Part shown: positions 43,434 to 51,736 of the stretch, one piece after another
Layout: every line of letters starts with the position of its first letter
Numbering within the stretch: the stretch's first letter is position 1
Assembly: GCF_900188085.1 (NCBI RefSeq)
Contig: NZ_FZOU01000002.1
Coordinates: forward strand, 1 to 64,000
Reading direction: 5' to 3'
DNA: 64,000 nt
From: Granulicella rosea
Lineage (GTDB): Bacteria > Acidobacteriota > Terriglobia > Terriglobales > Acidobacteriaceae
Position numbers and translations under genes: made by a program
Notes under the pieces: model-generated
What the model was told of the DNA's origin: nothing
The model's input: the letters and a program-made list of their open reading frames with translations, nothing else
The model's database searches: none

Positions 43434-44423
43434 TCAAATGACAATCACTGCGGACCCATGCTCGGTTTCACCTTTCACACTCAAGAGGGCTTCGTTCGCT
43501 TGGTCGAGGGAAAAAATAGATACCCTCGGTTCGATTTTGAGTTGAAAGGCGAGATCGATAAAATCCCGAGCATCCTGTCGCGTCATGTTGGCGACACTGC
43601 GAATCTGCCTCTCTCCCCAGAGCAGTTTGTCGTAATCGAATTGCGGCATATGGTCGAGATGAATCGCGTTGATCGCCACAACGCCACCCTTCCTCAGGCA
43701 GGAGAGTGCATCGACGATCACCTTTCCTACTGGCGCGAAGGTGATGGCCCGATCGAGTGCCACGTCCGGCCGATCGTCCTCCCGCCCCACCCAGGTTGCT
43801 CCAAGACTGCACGCGGTCTCGCGATGTTTTGCGCCTCGCGTAACAACGTAGACCTCGCAGTTCCATGACTGCAGGACCGGGATCATCAGGGTCGCTGAGC
43901 TTCCAAAGCCGAACAGACCGACCCGCTCTCCGGCTTGTACACCCGCAACCCGGAGGCTGCGAAATCCGATGACGCCGGCGCAAAGCAACGGTGCGGCGTG
44001 AGTCGCGTCCAGTCCGTCGGGTAGACGAATCGCGAAGTCCGCTCGGACCAGTGCGAACTCGGCAAAGCCACCGTCGACGGTATAGCCCGTGAATGTTGGT
44101 TGATCGCAAAGGTTCTCCATGCCGTGCCTGCAGTACCAACAATCCCCATCCGTTCCGCCCATCCACGAAACCCCCACACGTGTGCCCAACGGAAACTCAG
44201 GCGTCGCTCCGTCAGCGACCTCGCCGACAATCTGGTGCCCTGGAATCAAGCGGGATTGAAGCGGCGGCAAGTCTCGCTCAACAATGTGCAAATCGGTTCG
44301 ACAGACTCCACATGCGATGACCCGTAGTAGCAGGTAGCCTTCCTTCAACTCAGGCCGGCGAAGCTCTTCGATGTGAAGGAAGTCTGGTGAAGATGACGTC
44401 TTGTCGAATATGGCGGCTTTCAT
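43434..44423 (-). CDS. Zinc-dependent alcohol dehydrogenase (MDR family)
   Basis: The 329-residue protein has the medium-chain dehydrogenase pattern: catalytic zinc ligands in CGVCRTDLH and GHQIVGEV, and the Rossmann motif GLFGFGSSA. The structural-zinc lobe reads DGDCWYCRHGMENLC, so the first of the four usual cysteines is Asp. The zinc may bind with one carboxylate or be lost. The family oxidises primary alcohols with NAD(P)+. It is convergent with the Crp/Fnr gene. Confidence 0.88.
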   Translation of the reverse strand: MKAAIFDKTSSSPDFLHIEELRRPELKEGYLLLRVIACGVCRTDLHIVERDLPPLQSRLIPGHQIVGEVADGATPEFPLGTRVGVSWMGGTDGDCWYCRHGMENLCDQPTFTGYTVDGGFAEFALVRADFAIRLPDGLDATHAAPLLCAGVIGFRSLRVAGVQAGERVGLFGFGSSATLMIPVLQSWNCEVYVVTRGAKHRETACSLGATWVGREDDRPDVALDRAITFAPVGKVIVDALSCLRKGGVVAINAIHLDHMPQFDYDKLLWGERQIRSVANMTRQDARDFIDLAFQLKIEPRVSIFSLDQANEALLSVKGETEHGSAVIVI

Positions 44424-44840
44424 GTTGCACCTATTGGGCGAGCACGATCTCTTTGATTCAGCTAGAGCATGTCACGACCTACTTGAAAAAGTCGGTCTCT
44501 ATGGCTCATTCCAGAATGAACCCCCTTGCTGAGCCGCATTGCTCAGCGCGGATTCCCTCATGCTGGAAGACTTGAAATATGACGTCGGCGATATCGGATT
44601 CAGAAATGGTTGTCCCCTGGAAAACAGATGCCGAACATCTTCCTCGAGGTAAACACCTTTGACAACCATCATGCCCGAACTCGTATTGCAGCATCGCTCT
44701 CAGGGATTGGGCAGCCTGTCGCTGATTCAACTGGAGGGTACGTTGGCCGCCGCAAATCTGCTGCTCGTCACTTGGAGAACGGCGGCTCTCTGCGGCTTTG
44801 ATCACCCACCGGAAAGTTCACGTCTGAAGGAGACTTCTGT
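44424..44840. other. Intergenic region without a supported gene
   Basis: This 417-base stretch lies between the divergent alcohol dehydrogenase and thioredoxin-like genes. Several frames of 60-100 codons cross it on both strands, but none has a recognisable product or a good ribosome binding site. GAAGGAGA near 44827 serves the thioredoxin-like gene. It may hold promoters for both sides. Confidence 0.4.
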
Positions 44841-45194
44841 ATGCCCATAGCAGCTGATTTTGTGAAGTCGGTTACCGGCGAGACCTTCGCCGCGCTGGTG
44901 CTTGCGTCCTCGGAGCCCGTGGCTGTGGAGTTTATGTCTTATGGGTGCGAGCATTGCCGCCTGCTGGAACCGGTCCTCCAGGAGGTCGCTGAGACCTTAG
45001 GTGCCCGGGAGGCTGTCTTCCGGGTGAATATCGCGGTCGACCAGGAACTGGCGGACCGGTATGAGATTGAGGGAACTCCCACGCTCGTGATGTATTCCGG
45101 AGGAATCGAAGTTGGACGAGCGGTTGGCCCGAACCCTTCCGTGAAGGTCTTGTGGAATGCCGTGACTCGCCCGTTCGAGGAGATAGCGTCGTGA
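44841..45194 (+). CDS. Thioredoxin-like protein
   Basis: The 117-residue protein has a thioredoxin fold pattern: VAVEFMSYGCEHCRLLEPVL with active-site CEHC instead of CGPC, and the cis-proline loop EGTPTLVMY. CxHC sites are more oxidising than CGPC, so it may be an isomerase-like or specialised redox protein. No signal peptide is present. The last four bases overlap the start of the DCC-family gene (GTGA). Confidence 0.85.
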   Translation: MPIAADFVKSVTGETFAALVLASSEPVAVEFMSYGCEHCRLLEPVLQEVAETLGAREAVFRVNIAVDQELADRYEIEGTPTLVMYSGGIEVGRAVGPNPSVKVLWNAVTRPFEEIAS

Positions 45195-45724
45195 CGGAGT
45201 CAACCCTCACCAAACCGATTCTCCTGTTCAATGACGAATGTGCCGTATGCCGCGTCATCGCACGCTGGGTTTGTAACTCTGCGGAGGGTCAGGAAGGCGG
45301 CTCGTCTATCGACATCCGCCCGATAGGGAACGACCCCGACGCTCTACGAATCTTGAACCCCGCGCTGGACATCTGGGATGCCTATGCGAACATACACATC
45401 CTGATGCCGGACGGAACCATGAGAACAGACGGAGAGGCTGTTGCGGAGACGCTGCGCAATCTGCCGAACACGCGGTGGCTCGCGCGCTGCTTCAACGTGA
45501 AGCTTTTCGGTCGGAGGCCGTTTCAGGCGATCCTCAACGGTGCTTATACTCTCTTGGCTGACCTGCGGCCCTTGCTAGGCTGCGAGAGCTGTGGGATTCC
45601 TCCACCCTGGCTGCGTCCCTTTCATTGGTTGGCTCAGCGAATCACAGGTAGGTTCAGGGGCCGGAATCATACGGCAATCAAGAGCCGCCTTACAAAACCG
45701 CCCACGTTGAAGAGAACGCGGTGA
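45191..45724 (+). CDS. DCC-family thiol-disulfide oxidoreductase-like protein (DUF393)
   Basis: The protein (about 177 residues from a GTG at 45191) has the DCC-type motif LFNDECAVCRVIARWV near the start, then a conserved RWLARCFN region and CESCG further on. DUF393 proteins are thioredoxin-fold relatives of uncertain substrate. The four-base overlap with the thioredoxin-like gene suggests the two act together in a redox relay. Confidence 0.75.
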   Translation: MTESTLTKPILLFNDECAVCRVIARWVCNSAEGQEGGSSIDIRPIGNDPDALRILNPALDIWDAYANIHILMPDGTMRTDGEAVAETLRNLPNTRWLARCFNVKLFGRRPFQAILNGAYTLLADLRPLLGCESCGIPPPWLRPFHWLAQRITGRFRGRNHTAIKSRLTKPPTLKRTR

Positions 45725-45760
45725 CCCGATGCGGTATAGGCACGGGGAGGTGGAACTGAG

Positions 45761-46114
45761 TCAATGGAGATCCAGAACGAAATCGACGGTCTTCGGTCGA
45801 TCATTGTCAAATTGACTCAGCTTCCGTACCTTCGATTTTTGCCCTCGAAAATTGACCCACAAGAGATAATCGGTCTCTCCATCGAGTCGCTTGAAGCTGT
45901 ATTTGCCGTCACGATTTGTAATATAAGAAACAACCCCCATGGTGGCTCCGTTCTGCACCTGAACCACCGCACCTCTCAGTGGTTCGTGCTGACGATCGGT
46001 TACAGATCCCGAGAGATCTCTGGTTGTCATCTGTCCGACTGCCAGCGCAGACCAAAGAAACAGGAGCGTGAGAGAACCTGCTGCAGGCAGTCGAATCGTC
46101 GTTTTTCGAATCAT
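45761..46114 (-). CDS. Exported carboxypeptidase-regulatory-like domain protein
   Basis: The 117-residue product (ATG at 46114) has a signal peptide (LTLLFLWSALAVGQ) and one carboxypeptidase-regulatory-like beta-sandwich (LSGSVTDRQHEPLRGAVVQV, TNRDGKYSFKRL). Acidobacteria have many such domains, usually at the N-terminus of TonB-type receptors; here it stands alone. A structural or carbohydrate-related envelope role is a guess. Confidence 0.75.
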   Translation of the reverse strand: MIRKTTIRLPAAGSLTLLFLWSALAVGQMTTRDLSGSVTDRQHEPLRGAVVQVQNGATMGVVSYITNRDGKYSFKRLDGETDYLLWVNFRGQKSKVRKLSQFDNDRPKTVDFVLDLH

Positions 46115-46173
46115 GATGTTGCCTCGTTGCATGCGATGTTCCATGACAGGCGCCGTAGCGCCTGGACCTCTAC

Positions 46174-46626
46174 TCAGATTCCCATGTACTCCGGGGCGTA
46201 GTCCTGAAACAGTCCCTGCCCTGGATACATCAGGCGAACCGGCATCTCTTCGTCGTGCTTCAGCATCTTGACCCAATGCCATGCGTGCGCGAGTTCAGAA
46301 GACTTGAAGTAAAGCGTCTGAGCCTGAAGCGCCGCGGTCGCAACCAGCAACATACTGGCTACTTCCTCCCAATCGCTGGCGCCGACGATGGCAAGGCGCG
46401 CAATCCGGCTGGTATACCGTTCCAGAAATCGCATCTCATGCCAACGCGCGGCCCAATCTGCGCCGTCCATTTTGCTGAGGTCCGCCAACATGCCAATCGG
46501 CTTCTTGTAATCGCCGATCATGAAGTCCAGCTTGACGGTGAGGTCTTTTGTGTCGGCTGCTGTGAGCACACCGTGAACGGCGAAGCCGAAGGCGGGGCCT
46601 CTTGCCTGTTGTAGATGTTCGATCAT
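46174..46626 (-). CDS. SpoIIAA-like (STAS-related) protein
   Basis: The 150-residue protein fits the SpoIIAA-like family (PF11964 type): a short first strand, GVLTAADTKDLTVKLDFMI, then strands and helices with LADLSKMDGADWAARWHEM and RLAIVGASDWEE. Function in these bacteria is unknown; relatives sit near stress and signalling genes. The ATG at 46626 is preceded by GGAGAT. Confidence 0.65.
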   Translation of the reverse strand: MIEHLQQARGPAFGFAVHGVLTAADTKDLTVKLDFMIGDYKKPIGMLADLSKMDGADWAARWHEMRFLERYTSRIARLAIVGASDWEEVASMLLVATAALQAQTLYFKSSELAHAWHWVKMLKHDEEMPVRLMYPGQGLFQDYAPEYMGI

Positions 46627-46681
46627 GGGAGATCTCCAGGAATAATCATTTGAGCGGTGTAAGCCCTAACGGGAGGTGAAA

Positions 46682-46706
46682 GCCGGCCTTCATCCGAAAG
46701 GCCGGC
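46682..46706 (-). terminator. Hairpin terminator downstream of the DUF1269 gene
   Basis: GCCGGCCTT and AAGGCCGGC form a perfect nine-base-pair stem with a seven-base loop. On the minus strand it lies about 58 bases past the stop of the DUF1269 gene and is followed by a short TTTC. The weak T-run leaves some doubt, but the stem is strong and in the right place. Confidence 0.55.
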
Positions 46707-46763
46707 AGACCGCGGACATGAAACCGAAGCATCGAGGGGCTCCAGCTCACATGGGGCTGAGCA

Positions 46764-47291
46764 TTATGCAAATACGGTCTCTCCGTGCACCGTGTAGGAA
46801 CTGTGCTGAGTACCTTCGATGATCGCTTTTGCGCGACTTACCTGATCGGGCGTGCCGTGAACAAGCAGGAGGAACTGGTCTGTTTTCAGGGCGATATCGT
46901 ACTGCAACACACTGTCCTTAGGGATGCCGATACTGACAAGACCGGCGCCGATGGCGCTAACACCTCCAACAACGACGGCTCCTTCCAAACCGGCTACAAT
47001 CCAGGCGACGAGTGGGCCGGCCACGAGGATGGGCCCGATGCCGGGGATCGCGAACATAGCTGATCCGAAGAGCAGCCCCCAGAAGCCGCCCCAGAACGCC
47101 CCTAGCTTTCCCCAATATTTCATGCGGTCGCCTGCGTTGTAGTAACCAACGACATGTTCGTCGGTGTGTGTATCCTTTGCTGCGATCGACAGGCTCTGCA
47201 TATCGACGCCGGCCTCTTGAAGGTCCTTGATTGCGGCTTCAGCCTGCTTGTGCGTCTTATACACAGCAATAATCGAATTGAGTGTCGACAT
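46764..47291 (-). CDS. DUF1269-type general stress membrane protein
   Basis: The protein (175 residues from the ATG at 47291, preceded by GGGAGAG) has an N-terminal YflT-like domain (AVYKTHKQAEAAIKDLQEAG). A glycine-rich hydrophobic middle follows (GAFWGGFWGLLFGSAMFAIPG, VAGLEGAVVVGGVSAIGAGL) that looks like one hairpin or two membrane helices. Relatives are stress-induced proteins without a known activity. Confidence 0.75.
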   Translation of the reverse strand: MSTLNSIIAVYKTHKQAEAAIKDLQEAGVDMQSLSIAAKDTHTDEHVVGYYNAGDRMKYWGKLGAFWGGFWGLLFGSAMFAIPGIGPILVAGPLVAWIVAGLEGAVVVGGVSAIGAGLVSIGIPKDSVLQYDIALKTDQFLLLVHGTPDQVSRAKAIIEGTQHSSYTVHGETVFA

Positions 47292-47713
47292 ATCTCTCCC
47301 CCTATTTTTGCAAAGCATGATGGAGATCAACAGTGTTGTCCCCATGTCCTATGCTTGAGTCTCTTCCTCATGTCGATGTCATGTAGAGCTTTAGGGCTCA
47401 CATGGAAAACCTCACTGAATTCGATAAGGTTCTAAATAAAATGCGTCTCTAGTCATGTGCCAAAATGCTCAGACGATAAGGTCGACGGTAGGGCAGGCTT
47501 GTCATTGGGGTGATCCAGTGCTACAAATCCTGAATTTTATTGGTGCTGTTCTCGGCGGCGTGTTCATCTTATCTCTCTTCAGGCAACGGGCTTCCAGAAC
47601 GCTTGTACCCGTGCCGCCCTTCAGAACCGAGCCTGGATGGCTGCGGCAGAGCTCTCGAACATTATTGCCCTGTCGGCTGGTACGGTCTGGCAAGGCCGAG
47701 ATAGGAGGTTTCC
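47292..47713. other. Intergenic region, no supported gene
   Basis: This 422-base region lies between the DUF1269 gene and the receiver-domain gene. One plus-strand frame (47455-47721) has a single hydrophobic stretch (QILNFIGAVLGGVFILSL), but its flanks are unfamiliar and it runs into the next gene, so it is not called. TAGGAGG at its right end belongs to the receiver gene. Confidence 0.4.
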
Positions 47714-48289
47714 TTGCCTGAGCGAACGTTTCGATACCGCGTGCTCCTCGTTGACGACGAAGTGAGTCTTCGCTTACTCGGCAAGAGCATTCTGGAGTCA
47801 CAGGGCTACGAAGTGCATTGCGCCGAAGATGGCTTCGAAGGCTTAGCCGCTCTTCGAAGGGCACACCCAGACATGATCATTTCAGATTTGCAGATGCCGA
47901 ATATGAATGGCTTCGAGTTTCTGTCCGTGGTTCGACAAAGATTCCCCGCTATCCCGGTCATCGTCATTTCCGGGGAGTTCTCTGGTATCTCCGTGCCTGA
48001 GAGCGTTCTGGCGGACGCTTTCTTCTCGAAGGGTAGTTACAAGCCCGCAGATCTTTTTGAAAAGATTAGCGAGTTATTGGCTGAACTCCCCGAGCGTTCT
48101 ATCGTAAGTAAGCCAAAACGAGCCGCAGTCTGGGCCAAGAACGATAAAGACTTGCTTGCCGTGACATGCTCGGCGTGTCTCCGCACGTTTCCTGTGGCTC
48201 AAGCGGGCATGGGGCTCAATGAGGCGGACTGTGAATTTTGTGCCAGCAGAGTGGTGTTTGAGATCGTGTCTGAGCAGGCGGTCGCCTGA
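47714..48289 (+). CDS. Response regulator with receiver domain and C-terminal zinc-ribbon-like segment
   Basis: The 191-residue protein starts at TTG (47714) with TAGGAGG seven bases upstream. Residues 8-125 form a receiver domain: LLVDDE, the phospho-acceptor in MIISDLQMPNMNG, and Lys in FFSKGSY. The C-terminal 50 residues hold CSAC and CEFC, a probable zinc site, and no DNA-binding helix-turn-helix. No histidine kinase is nearby. Output is therefore likely protein-protein. Confidence 0.85.
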   Translation: MPERTFRYRVLLVDDEVSLRLLGKSILESQGYEVHCAEDGFEGLAALRRAHPDMIISDLQMPNMNGFEFLSVVRQRFPAIPVIVISGEFSGISVPESVLADAFFSKGSYKPADLFEKISELLAELPERSIVSKPKRAAVWAKNDKDLLAVTCSACLRTFPVAQAGMGLNEADCEFCASRVVFEIVSEQAVA

Positions 48290-48312
48290 GGCGACCCCGC
48301 CGGTATGGCGGG
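48280..48312 (+). terminator. Tandem hairpins at the end of the receiver gene
   Basis: GGTCGCC-TGA-GGCGACC (48280-48296) is a perfect seven-base-pair hairpin containing the stop codon. CCCGCC and GGCGGG (48296-48312) form a second stem with a five-base loop. Only a weak T-rich tail (TTCATTTC) follows. Together they probably end transcription of the receiver gene. Confidence 0.5.
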
Positions 48313-48376
48313 TTCATTTCGCCGGTCCGCCAGCAGCGCCAAATTCAGGTTCGCCGTTCCTCGCCAACGAATGTGG

Positions 48377-49060
48377 CTAGACAACGACGATCATGTGTTC
48401 CTTCGCAATCGCTTCGACCTCGGGCGGAGTCAGTGCCGAGAGATCCACTGTTTCTTTCGCGATCACATGCCGCGAGGTGTCTTGGTGGTTTTCCTTCAGG
48501 TACTCCGCTAGATGATCGACTGCGCTGCTCGTGCCCACCCCATGTCCGATGAGAACAATCTCGTTCGCGGGCAAGAGTTCTCTTGCAATCTGCTCATAGA
48601 ACGTCTTGTCTTCCGGTATCCGCTCCCCTTCGTAGTGTGCCTCTTTCTTGTGAATGAGGTGATGACGAAACCCAAAGGGATCGTAGGGATGCGCCGTGTC
48701 TTCGAGTTCAGGAACTTTTTGATCGACGTCCCGGTACACATGCGCAACGTGATGATCAATCACCACCACCATGCGGCAGGGCTGCGACGACTTCCCGGAG
48801 ATCGGTGCTGGACCGGCATCACGAAGAAACTTTCGCAGCCGGGCGATCTCTTCGACGGCCAGATCGTGAGTGTGCGGACGTTTGAAGAATGCTCTTTGAG
48901 TGCCCACCGTGAAGACAAATTCACCGTTGCCGTGCGGTTGAACCTCGCCTATCTGATTGATCAGTTCGATGGTGTCAGCCCAGGTCAGATTCCGGGGTAG
49001 CTTTCCAGTGAGGAGGCTTGTGTGAAGCAGATCGAGGTCGTGACGTAGGGGTGTGCTCAT
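48377..49060 (-). CDS. Hypothetical protein with a release-factor-like C-terminal region
   Basis: The 227-residue protein has an N-terminal HicA/dsRBD-like segment (ELINQIGEVQPHGNGEFVFTV). The C-terminal half has VVVIDHHVAHVYR and LLPANEIVLIGHGVGTSSA, which recalls bacterial eRF1-related (baeRF-type) proteins. I am not certain of either family. No membrane segment or signal peptide is visible. Association with the stress genes nearby suggests ribosome or stress physiology. Confidence 0.55.
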   Translation of the reverse strand: MSTPLRHDLDLLHTSLLTGKLPRNLTWADTIELINQIGEVQPHGNGEFVFTVGTQRAFFKRPHTHDLAVEEIARLRKFLRDAGPAPISGKSSQPCRMVVVIDHHVAHVYRDVDQKVPELEDTAHPYDPFGFRHHLIHKKEAHYEGERIPEDKTFYEQIARELLPANEIVLIGHGVGTSSAVDHLAEYLKENHQDTSRHVIAKETVDLSALTPPEVEAIAKEHMIVVV

Positions 49061-49123
49061 ACGTTTAGCATGGCACTCGCGAAACCATCAGGTTGTATCG
49101 CTTTGCTCACCAAAGTCAGGTGT

Positions 49124-51448
49124 TCAGGCGATGCGGAGGCGCCGGAATATGGGAATCTTTGCTAAGTTGAGAACGAAGAAGAAGAGGATGGCGGAGAACA
49201 ACTCCAAAGCCAGGACGAGAAGAGGAAGAGAGGACATCCCAATGCCCCGGTTCGCCAGTAGAGAAATGAAGAGCACTTCCGCCACCGACGACAGGAGCAA
49301 CCAACTCGTGGGACGCAGACCCCAAAGATGTTGACGATCGCGGAGTGCATAGGTAATGGCCTGGCTCCCATAAACAACCGAGAGAACGCAAAGCGTTCGC
49401 AAGTGATCGATGTCCAGATGCATTTTGTATGTGCCCACGGTAAGAACCGCTATACAGAATGCCAAAAAGCCGAGACCAAAGAAGCCACCAGCGGCTGTAA
49501 CCTTTCCCATCTCCCAGGAGTTTGGAGTCTCGGAAGGTCTCACCCGATCCGTTGCGAAGGCCATCGATAGGAAGTCTCCCGAGATCATGACGATCACCAT
49601 GAGCAATGGCGTTAGCACGGCTTGTCCTGTCATCAACAGTCCGATCGCAAGGAGTAAGATCTGGGTCAACTTTTTCGTGGTGGATCTGAGCGTATAGCTC
49701 AAGATGCGTTGAAAGATCAGTCTGCCTGTCTTAATTGCGGCTACGATACCGCTGAGACCTGCCTCCGTAAGAACAACGCCTGCTGCCGATTTGGCCACAT
49801 CAGTGGCTGTCGAAACGGCAATTCCGATCTGCGCCTGCCGCAGCGCCGGAGCGTCGTTGGCTCCATCGCCACACATTCCGACGGTATGTCCGTTCTGCTG
49901 AAACGCCTTGACTAGATCGAATTTTCCTTCGGGCAGAATACTTGCGAAGACGGAATAGTCCTCGAGTTTGACGTTTGCCGGCATGGAGCCGCTGGGACAC
50001 GCGGGACCGTCCAGTCCCACTTCATGCGCCACGATGGCGGCGGTTTGAGGCGCGTCACCCGTCACCATCACTGTTCTCACCCCAAGCGTCTTCAACTCGG
50101 AGATCAGGGCCGCCGAATCGTTACGAGGAGGGTCGCTCAGCGCAATGAGTCCTATCAGCCGCAGCGCCTCGGGCGGCCCGAACGCGACAGCCAATACGCG
50201 AAAGCCTTGTGCTTCCAGTTTGCCTGCAGCAGCCGTGGCCTCCTGATCAGGCGAGACAAGGCTTTCTACGGTTGCGGCTGCACCTTTAATGATTTGCATG
50301 GTGTTGCCGTTAGCATCGGTCGCAGTAGCCGCCGCTATCTTCTTCGCTGGATCGAAAGGGGTAAAGGCGACTAGCTTCAGACTATTGGGCGACGGTTTGC
50401 GTTCGGACGCTGCGCGGATGGCGGCATCAACGGCGTCCTCGCCGCCAACCGAGCTGGCGAGCGCTGCGATCCCCATTACCTGTTCGTCCTTGAATCCGTT
50501 CAGGGACAGAATACTCCTGACAGCTAATTGATTGGCGGTAAGAGTTCCTGTCTTGTCGACGCATAAGACGTCGATCGTGCCCGCTTCATCCACTGCGGAC
50601 AAGCGAGTCGGAAGAACGCCGAGCTTCGCCAGAGAGCGTGCTCCAATCGCCGACGAGAGCGTGAACGTGGCGGGAAGGCCAACGGGTATCGCCGCGAGGA
50701 CCGCTGTGAGAAACAGGGGAGTGACCTCATTCCAAGGCATCGAGTGGGTCAGCGCATACAAGCCCATGAGCAGGATGATGCCGCCATTGAAGATGGCAAG
50801 ATTTCGGACGATTGTCAGAACAGCTTTTTGTTGAGAGCTGACGGCATGGGCGGTTCTCACCAGTTCCGCAGTTTGTCCGAACTTCGTGCGGGCTCCGGTT
50901 GCAGTGACGACTGCTATCGCCTCGCCCCGTTTCACCAACGCTCCGGAGAACGTGTCAGCGCCTGCGGCTGCCTCTACTGGCAAAGATTCGCCGGTCAACA
51001 TCGACTGATCCAGCAGGACGGAGCCCTGCACGATATGCGCGTCCGCCGCCACCACTCCACCCAGCGACAGCTTGATCAGGTCTCCCACGACCAATTGTAC
51101 GGACGGGATGATCTTCCAAATCCCATCCCGTTCGACGGAAGCATTCAGGGAGAGACGTGACTTCAACGCATGGAGCGTCGCCTGAGCTCGACCTTCCTGG
51201 ACAAATGCGAGCACAGCATTGAAGAGCAGCAGTGCGCCAATGATTCCGGCCTCGACATACTTGTGCAGTGCGAGCTGCAGGATCATGGAAGCTTCGAGTA
51301 GCCATGGGACAGGCGCCCAGAATTTGGAGACGATGTTTTGGAGCAGATGGGTTGATGTATCGGGCATGGCATTCGGCCCATCGTGCAGGAGTAGCTGGGC
51401 AGCCTGGGAGCTGGACAAACCCGCGGATACCCTCGGTTCGTCCGTCAT
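49124..51448 (-). CDS. P-type ATPase, plasma-membrane H+-ATPase (type IIIA)-like
   Basis: The protein (about 774 residues from the ATG at 51448) has LTGESLPVE, the phosphorylation motif CVDKTGTLTAN, MVTGDAPQTA, and GDGANDAPALRQAQIGIAV. Four hydrophobic helices flank the catalytic parts and six follow at the C-terminus. The length, the lack of N-terminal metal-binding domains, the absence of CPx in the fourth helix (AAIPVGLPATFTL) and GDGANDAPAL favour proton pumps. The start is uncertain: the ATG has no clear binding site and the frame is open upstream. It may serve pH homeostasis in an acid habitat. Confidence 0.82.
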   Translation of the reverse strand: MTDEPRVSAGLSSSQAAQLLLHDGPNAMPDTSTHLLQNIVSKFWAPVPWLLEASMILQLALHKYVEAGIIGALLLFNAVLAFVQEGRAQATLHALKSRLSLNASVERDGIWKIIPSVQLVVGDLIKLSLGGVVAADAHIVQGSVLLDQSMLTGESLPVEAAAGADTFSGALVKRGEAIAVVTATGARTKFGQTAELVRTAHAVSSQQKAVLTIVRNLAIFNGGIILLMGLYALTHSMPWNEVTPLFLTAVLAAIPVGLPATFTLSSAIGARSLAKLGVLPTRLSAVDEAGTIDVLCVDKTGTLTANQLAVRSILSLNGFKDEQVMGIAALASSVGGEDAVDAAIRAASERKPSPNSLKLVAFTPFDPAKKIAAATATDANGNTMQIIKGAAATVESLVSPDQEATAAAGKLEAQGFRVLAVAFGPPEALRLIGLIALSDPPRNDSAALISELKTLGVRTVMVTGDAPQTAAIVAHEVGLDGPACPSGSMPANVKLEDYSVFASILPEGKFDLVKAFQQNGHTVGMCGDGANDAPALRQAQIGIAVSTATDVAKSAAGVVLTEAGLSGIVAAIKTGRLIFQRILSYTLRSTTKKLTQILLLAIGLLMTGQAVLTPLLMVIVMISGDFLSMAFATDRVRPSETPNSWEMGKVTAAGGFFGLGFLAFCIAVLTVGTYKMHLDIDHLRTLCVLSVVYGSQAITYALRDRQHLWGLRPTSWLLLSSVAEVLFISLLANRGIGMSSLPLLVLALELFSAILFFFVLNLAKIPIFRRLRIA

Positions 51449-51736
51449 AGCAGATGCCGTGAACGGTTGCTCGTTCTGCGCTAAAGCCAAGGCGCCGGAA
51501 TTTCCGCTTGCTTTCAAGGATAGGGCTCCGCAGTTGAGTTCAAGAAAGCCTCCGCGCTTCCGGGAAGCGGACAGGTTGATCGAGCATTGCACTCCGGCTC
51601 CAGCGTGTACTGTGCCTTTGTGCTCACGTTCGTGAACGAAATTCGAATGCCGGGCGGAGGTCCACAGTGTGCACAAGGAACCAGACTAAGGATGTCCGTC
51701 CTGAGAAGCTCAGGAGACGGAGTGAAAGGTTGCCCG

